Shown piece by piece: positions 7,564-11,067 of a stretch of 11,067 nucleotides of DNA. Position 1 is the stretch's first letter. The number at the start of each line of letters is the position of its first letter. The notes beneath the pieces were generated by a model. It did no database searches. It was not told the origin of the DNA and saw nothing but the letters and a program-made list of their open reading frames with translations. Made by a program: the position numbers and the translations under genes. The stretch comes from DASXRC01 sp036506495 (lineage in GTDB: Bacteria; Actinomycetota; Actinomycetes; Mycobacteriales; Micromonosporaceae): positions 1 through 11,067 of the forward strand of contig DASXRQ010000256.1 of NCBI GenBank assembly GCA_036506495.1. Direction: 5' to 3'.

Positions 7564-9419
7564 ACGAACCAGGTGCGGTCCGCATCCCAGCTGTGGTCCA
7601 TGGCAGACGATGGCACTGGGTGGCAGTGACGGCGCTGCGCTGGTCATCACCCCCGGTCGCCTTGGCGCTCGGGCTGAGCGCACTCCTGCGGACGGCTCCC
7701 GAGGGCATCGGCTCCCTCGGTCTCGTCGACGCGCTGCCGGCCGGCCTGTACGTCGCGCTCGGGCTGCTCACGGCCGGCTTCCTCACCGCCGTGTTCTTCG
7801 CTCCTTCGGTCGACAGCTGGTTGCTGGCCGGACACCTCGCCGTCTTCGCAGTTCTGCTTCACGGCGCGGCGACCCTCGTCGAGCCGCTGCCGCGCTTCGT
7901 CCCGGCTTGGCTTCATGTCGGCTTCACCGACTACGTCGCACGCACCGGCGGGATCCTTCCCGAGTTGGACGCCCGTTTCAGCTGGCCGGGCTTCTTCGCC
8001 TTGGCGGCAATGGCCACGCGGGCCGCCGGGCTGCCGGACGCTATGCCGCTCCTGGGCTGGACTCCCGTCGTGCTCAACCTGCTGTTCGGGGCGCTCGTCT
8101 TCCGGGTGGCCCGCGCCACCGGACAGGATCCCCGGGGTGCCTGGCTCGCAGCCTGGCTGTTCTTTCCGACGAACTGGGTGGGACAGGACTACTTCGCCCC
8201 CCAGGGACTGAACTTCCTCTTCTACCTCGTCATCCTGGCGATCCTGCTGATCTGGTTCCGGCTGTCCCGCATCGAGCGGGCCCGCCGCCGTGGGCGCCGC
8301 CCGGCGTGGCTGTCGGCGCGCCGCGTGCTGCGCCTGGTGGGGCTGCCCGCCAAGCCCATGCTGCACGAGCCGGAGCCCGTGACGCTCGGCGGGCCGGCCC
8401 GCGCCGGTCTAATGGCCGTGCTGGTTCTCCTCTTCACGGCGAGCGCCGCGAGCCACCAGCTCACCCCCACGGCGATCCTCATATCCGTGGCGGCCCTGGT
8501 CGTGGTCCGCCGATCGGCGGTCCGCGCGCTTCCCGTCCTGCTGGCCGTGATCCTGGTCGGGTATGTCAGCTACCTCACCGTCGCGTACTGGTCCGGCCAC
8601 CTCCATGACATTTTCGGGTCGTTGGGCCGGGTCTTCCATACGGTGGACAAGAGCGTCGCGGACCGGGTCCAGGGCAACCCAGGGCACCTGCTCGTGCTCC
8701 GCGTCCGGCAGGCCTTCGCGATCGCCGTCTGGTGCCTTGCGGCCGCTGGCGCGTGGCGGCTCATGCGCCGCAGGCAGGGCGACCTCGCTTTGCTGACGCT
8801 CGCCGGCGCGCCGTTCCTCCTGCTGTTCCTCCAGACCTATGGCGGCGAGGTGTTCCTCCGGGTCTACACCTTCGCCCTGCCGTTCATGGTGGTGCTGATC
8901 GTGGCGCTGCTCGTGCCGGCCTGGCCGGCGGGCCGCCTGGTGCTGGCCGCCGCCCTCGCGGGCCTGCTCACCATCGCGTTCACCGGGGCGTTTCTCCTCG
9001 CCCGGTACGGCAATGAGAGCTTCGAGCAGGTGCGCCCGGCCGACCTGCGCGCGGTCGAGTGGTTGTATGACAACACGACCCCCGGCGTCACGTTCGTGGC
9101 GATCACGTCCAACGTCCCATGGCGCTCCCGCGACCTCGAGCAGTACCAGTACACGCCGCTCGGCGAGGACCTCGGTCCCAACAGCGTGACCGCGATCCAG
9201 GCTGCGATGGAGGCGAACCCACGCGGCGCGTACCTGATCATGACCGAAGGCCAGTACGTGTTCGGCGAGGTCTTCCTCGGCAAGCCACGCGGCTGGGGGC
9301 CGGCCATCGAACGTGAGGTCGTCGGCTCCGGTCTATTCCGGCAGGTCTACGACCGTGACGGCGCGAAGATCTTCATCCTGGCGCCGACCGGCCGCGGAGG
9401 TGGAGGATCCCATGGCTGA
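7560..9419 (+). CDS. Large polytopic membrane protein, GT-C / polymerase-like
   Basis: This 619-residue protein is mostly membrane-embedded, with about 11-13 hydrophobic spans by eye, and a C-terminal soluble tail of roughly 130 residues after the last span. An F-T-D-Y loop at 122-125 offers Asp124, on an apparent external loop where GT-C enzymes carry a catalytic acid. Other conserved-looking pieces are F-S-W-P-G-F-F near 140, G-Q-D-Y-F-A-P-Q at 208-215, and S-H-Q-L-T-P from 298. A long basic cytosolic loop lies around 238-280. The overall plan suits a polyprenyl-phosphate-sugar-dependent GT-C glycosyltransferase or a Wzy-type polymerase. Its place directly after the flippase supports a role on the outer face of the membrane. 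I cannot choose between these by eye. GTG 7560 makes a GTGA overlap with the flippase stop and has GAGGTG four bases before it. Confidence 0.65.
   Translation: MNEPGAVRIPAVVHGRRWHWVAVTALRWSSPPVALALGLSALLRTAPEGIGSLGLVDALPAGLYVALGLLTAGFLTAVFFAPSVDSWLLAGHLAVFAVLLHGAATLVEPLPRFVPAWLHVGFTDYVARTGGILPELDARFSWPGFFALAAMATRAAGLPDAMPLLGWTPVVLNLLFGALVFRVARATGQDPRGAWLAAWLFFPTNWVGQDYFAPQGLNFLFYLVILAILLIWFRLSRIERARRRGRRPAWLSARRVLRLVGLPAKPMLHEPEPVTLGGPARAGLMAVLVLLFTASAASHQLTPTAILISVAALVVVRRSAVRALPVLLAVILVGYVSYLTVAYWSGHLHDIFGSLGRVFHTVDKSVADRVQGNPGHLLVLRVRQAFAIAVWCLAAAGAWRLMRRRQGDLALLTLAGAPFLLLFLQTYGGEVFLRVYTFALPFMVVLIVALLVPAWPAGRLVLAAALAGLLTIAFTGAFLLARYGNESFEQVRPADLRAVEWLYDNTTPGVTFVAITSNVPWRSRDLEQYQYTPLGEDLGPNSVTAIQAAMEANPRGAYLIMTEGQYVFGEVFLGKPRGWGPAIEREVVGSGLFRQVYDRDGAKIFILAPTGRGGGGSHG
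9402..9406 (+). promoter_or_regulatory. Shine-Dalgarno for the 147-aa membrane protein
   Basis: GGAGG lies five bases before ATG 9412, inside the end of the previous gene. It settles the start at 9412 against the in-frame upstream ATG 9313, which would force a further 99 bases of overlap. Confidence 0.75.
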
Positions 9420-9855
9420 ACCGTCCATGAACCCCCAGGAGCGGGTCGGCCGGGCTCCCGTCGCGCCGCGCGTCGTGGGCGACGGTCCCGCGGCCGCCGC
9501 GGCCGAGGGCGACGGCGGCCGGACCAGCTATCTGCCGCCGCTGCTCCTGCTGCTCGCCGGGCCGGCGGTGCTGGCCCTGGTCGTGTTGGAGGCGCCTTCG
9601 TGGCTGCGGGCGGCGCCCGTCCTCGCGTACCTCGCGACGGTCCCGGGTCTCGCCGTGGTCCGGCTGCTGCGCCTGGCCGACAGGCTCATGGTGGCGCTGC
9701 TCGGCGTCGCCCTGAGCCTCTCGCTTGGCGCCATCGTCGCGCAGCTGATGATCTACGCCGGGGCGTGGTCGCCGACGCTTGGCGTGTCCACGTTGGTCTT
9801 CGTCGCCTCGATCGCCGCGAGCGTTGAGGTGTTCCGGGCAGGGGGCGCGAGGTGA
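9412..9855 (+). CDS. Small membrane protein, DUF1616-like in part
   Basis: This 147-residue protein has a 36-residue Ala/Gly/Pro-rich, probably cytosolic N-terminus, then three or four hydrophobic segments at about 40-58, 63-83, 88-112 and 117-137. The piece running V-P-G-L-A-V-V-R-L-L-R-L-A-D-R followed by a Leu/Ser/Gly-rich span recalls the membrane part of DUF1616 proteins, which are associated with archaeal and actinobacterial glycan loci. This is a weak, by-eye resemblance. No catalytic motif is seen. It overlaps the GT-C-like gene by 8 bases and the next gene by 4 (GTGA), so it is probably made together with them. A structural or accessory role in a membrane assembly complex is possible but unproven. 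Confidence 0.7.
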   Translation: MAEPSMNPQERVGRAPVAPRVVGDGPAAAAAEGDGGRTSYLPPLLLLLAGPAVLALVVLEAPSWLRAAPVLAYLATVPGLAVVRLLRLADRLMVALLGVALSLSLGAIVAQLMIYAGAWSPTLGVSTLVFVASIAASVEVFRAGGAR

Positions 9856-10094
9856 CCCCGTCGATCCCGCCCGCCCTTCTCGACTTCCTCGGCGCCGGGG
9901 ACCCGGCGGCGTCACGGACGGCCGGCGCGGTTCTCGTCGCCACGCTCCTGCTTGCCCTGGTCGCGCGTGTCGTCTGGCAGAGCGCGCAGCCGTTTCCCCC
10001 GCGCGAGGGCCTCCGCCTGCTGGATCTCGTGACGGCCCCGTTGCTACTCGTCTTCGTCCTGATCATTGTGGAGCGGTTCCGTGACCTCTCCTAA
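9852..10094 (+). CDS. Very small two-span membrane protein
   Basis: This 80-residue protein has two hydrophobic segments, at about 22-43 and 58-74, joined by a polar loop carrying P-F-P-P-R-E-G. It ends with a short basic/acidic tail. I do not recognise a family. The GTG at 9852 overlaps the previous stop in GTGA, and AGGGGG ends six bases upstream, so translation is well supported for such a short frame. Its stop lies 14 bases inside the next gene. The coupling on both sides suggests it works with its neighbours, perhaps as a subunit or stabiliser of the membrane machinery. Confidence 0.65.
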   Translation: MTPSIPPALLDFLGAGDPAASRTAGAVLVATLLLALVARVVWQSAQPFPPREGLRLLDLVTAPLLLVFVLIIVERFRDLS

Positions 10095-10884
10095 CCTCCT
10101 GCAGGGTGACGCGGCCACACCCGCCTCCGCCGGCAGCCGAGCGTCCCATACCGCCACGCGCTTGCTCATCGGTTATGTGGCCATCCTCGCCGCGGCGGAG
10201 CTGCTCATGACCATCTCGGTGCCGGCCGCGGCTTGCGGCTTCGCGCTGCTGGCGGTCGCCGTCTGTCTCGCCTCGCCCATGGTTTCCGCGGAGCGCGGCG
10301 CGGCGCTGGTGCGGGTGCTGCTTGCCATCCCGCTCGTCCGCCTCCTGACGGTGGCCGCGCCCGGAGCGGATGTGGTACCCGCGGTCCGGCTGGCTGTGCT
10401 CGCCGTACCGACCGCGCTCGCCGTCGTGCTGGCCGCGCGGGACCTCCCCGTCGGTTGGCGAGTCCGCAGGTGCGGCCCGAGCCGCTGGCGAGCCCAGGCC
10501 GCCGTCGCGCTCGTTGCCGTGCCGCTCTCGGTACCGGTGTATCTCCTGGTCCCGCCCGTGCCGGCGGCCTCCGGGAGCCTACCGACGGCTGCTCTGGTCG
10601 CGCTGCTGACGCTCTCCGTCGTCCCCGATGAGATCCTGTTCCGGGGACTGCTGGTTCCAGCCCTGTCAGGCGTCGCCGCACGCGCCGCGGTTCCCATGGC
10701 AGGCGCCGTATACGCCGCGACCTTTGTCGGATACGCCTCGGCACCGGTTCTGGTCGCCGCGTGCGGGGTGGGTTTCACGCTCGCCTGGTTGCGCTACCGC
10801 ACAGGTTCGATGCTCGGTGTCGTGGGTGCCCGGATTCTGTTGGTTTGGCTGGTGTACGGGGCCGCCCCGGCGCTCGGCATCTGA
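10081..10884 (+). CDS. CPBP-like membrane protein with degenerate active site
   Basis: This 267-residue polytopic protein has roughly seven or eight hydrophobic segments. The C-terminal third looks like a CPBP/Abi intramembrane protease (PF02517). V-P-D-E-I-L-F-R-G at residues 181-189 matches motif 1 (E-E-x-x-x-R) with Asp183 in place of the first Glu and with Glu184 and Arg188 kept. Motif 2 (F-x-x-x-H) is represented by F215 with Ala219 where His is expected. After L-R-Y-R-T-G-S, the motif 3 position reads G-A-R-I-L-L, with Arg251 where His is usual. A canonical protease mechanism is therefore doubtful, and a scaffold or binding role is possible. GTG 10081 is preceded by GGAG with seven bases between; TTG 10066 is a poorer alternative. 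It is the last gene of the operon, and no clear rho-independent terminator follows. Confidence 0.7.
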   Translation: MTSPNLLQGDAATPASAGSRASHTATRLLIGYVAILAAAELLMTISVPAAACGFALLAVAVCLASPMVSAERGAALVRVLLAIPLVRLLTVAAPGADVVPAVRLAVLAVPTALAVVLAARDLPVGWRVRRCGPSRWRAQAAVALVAVPLSVPVYLLVPPVPAASGSLPTAALVALLTLSVVPDEILFRGLLVPALSGVAARAAVPMAGAVYAATFVGYASAPVLVAACGVGFTLAWLRYRTGSMLGVVGARILLVWLVYGAAPALGI

Positions 10885-10905
10885 GGACCAAAGGCACGCC
10901 AGGCT

Positions 10906-10949
10906 TGAACGGTTGGTTAAGAGTGGATTAACGGCTCATTAGGAATGCC
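10906..10949 (+). repeat. Four 11-bp phased direct-repeat units
   Basis: Four successive 11-bp segments start at 10906, 10917, 10928 and 10939. They begin TGAAC, TTAAG, TTAAC and TTAGG. On the - strand the same array reads GTTCA, CTTAA and GTTAA heads every 11 bases. This spacing is typical of sites for winged-helix response regulators and SARP-type activators in actinomycetes (PhoP boxes, MtrA GTAAC-N6 repeats, SARP heptamers). The array is the most AT-rich patch in the intergenic gap and overlaps the proposed -35. Unit identity is low outside the first five bases. Confidence 0.5.
10917..10945 (+). promoter_or_regulatory. Candidate sigma-A-type promoter for the downstream gene
   Basis: TTAAGA (10917-10922) and TAGGAA (10940-10945) are separated by 17 bases and match the -35 and -10 consensus at about four and five of six positions, reading -10 as the actinobacterial TAGRAT form. 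Transcription would start near 10952 and leave a leader of about 100 bases before ATG 11054. An alternative -35, TTGAAC at 10905-10910, lacks a good -10 at normal spacing. Confidence 0.4.
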
Positions 10950-10972
10950 CGGACGGTCCCCCCTCCGCGTGA

Positions 10973-11013
10973 CCACTCACCGAGTACAAGTAGTTGCAAG
11001 CTGTGCTCAGTGG
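10973..11013 (+). promoter_or_regulatory. Bulged leader hairpin upstream of the next gene
   Basis: CCACT (10973-10977) pairs with AGTGG (11009-11013), and GAGTAC (10982-10987) pairs with GTGCTC (11003-11008) with one G-U pair. The result is an 11-bp stem with a 4-base bulge (CACC) on the 5' arm and a 15-base loop. The loop contains TTGCAA, itself a palindrome. No T-run follows, so it is not an ordinary terminator. It could be an RNA control element or a DNA operator. I recognise no known riboswitch. Confidence 0.4.
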
Positions 11014-11040
11014 GCGCGGCACGATCCACAGCCAGACACA

Positions 11041-11047
11041 GGAGGGG
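11041..11047 (+). promoter_or_regulatory. Shine-Dalgarno for the truncated last gene
   Basis: GGAGGGG ends six bases before ATG 11054. It is the main evidence that a gene starts at the window edge. Confidence 0.7.
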
Positions 11048-11053
11048 CTCCCC

Positions 11054-11067
11054 ATGCATGCCTTGGG
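11054..11067 (+). CDS. Start of an unidentified gene (3' truncated)
   Basis: Only ATG and about three more codons (M-H-A-L) are visible before the window ends, so no product can be assigned. The start rests on the strong Shine-Dalgarno at 11041-11047; ATG 11058 is in another frame and one base pattern away, with a longer spacer. The 169-base gap before it, with a candidate promoter and phased repeats, suggests it begins a new transcription unit. Confidence 0.5.

Noticed and set aside
10885..10904. Possible rho-independent terminator after the CPBP-like gene
   Set aside because: No stable stem followed by a T-run is visible.
10906..10949. CRISPR-like array
   Set aside because: The units are only 11 bp, imperfect and directly adjacent, without spacers; a regulator-binding array fits better.

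Overview
The window is about 11 kb of very GC-rich DNA. Start codons are mostly GTG, genes overlap at nearly every junction, and TTA codons are almost absent. This points to a high-GC actinomycete; I cannot name the genus. All ten genes that can be supported lie on the + strand. No tRNA, rRNA, insertion sequence, CRISPR array or prophage signal is visible.

Positions 1-10884 hold one apparent operon of nine genes for making and exporting a surface or extracellular polysaccharide. In order they are: a GH39-like glycoside hydrolase (5' end outside the window); a nucleotidyltransferase-like domain fused to a thymidylate-kinase-like P-loop kinase; an aminoglycoside-phosphotransferase-fold kinase; one long protein with two GT2 glycosyltransferase domains; a CE4/NodB polysaccharide deacetylase without a signal peptide; a Wzx-type flippase; a large polytopic membrane protein of GT-C or polymerase type; two small membrane proteins (147 and 80 aa); and a CPBP-like membrane protein that keeps the Glu/Arg motif but appears to lack the motif histidines. 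The first junction has an 11-base gap. Every later one overlaps, by 1 to 56 bases, so translation is probably coupled along the operon.

A working model, which is inference, is as follows. The two GT2 domains build a lipid-linked repeat unit in the cytosol. The deacetylase and the two kinase-like proteins modify it or supply a substituent. Wzx flips it. The GT-C/polymerase-like protein extends or decorates it outside. The GH39-like enzyme trims or recycles chains, as PslG does in the Pseudomonas Psl system. The three small membrane proteins at the end have no clear role. No initiating glycosyl-phosphate transferase, chain-length regulator or nucleotide-sugar synthesis gene is in the window, so the locus probably continues upstream.

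Positions 10885-11053 form the only real intergenic gap. It is locally AT-richer and holds TTA/TGA-headed segments repeated every 11 bp over a plausible sigma-A promoter, then a predicted bulged hairpin in the leader, then a strong Shine-Dalgarno and the first codons of another gene. This looks like the start of a separately regulated transcription unit. The most interesting points are the kinase pair, the double GT2 fusion, the signal-less deacetylase, the TTA codons in the deacetylase and flippase genes, the histidine-less CPBP homologue and the 11-bp phased array.
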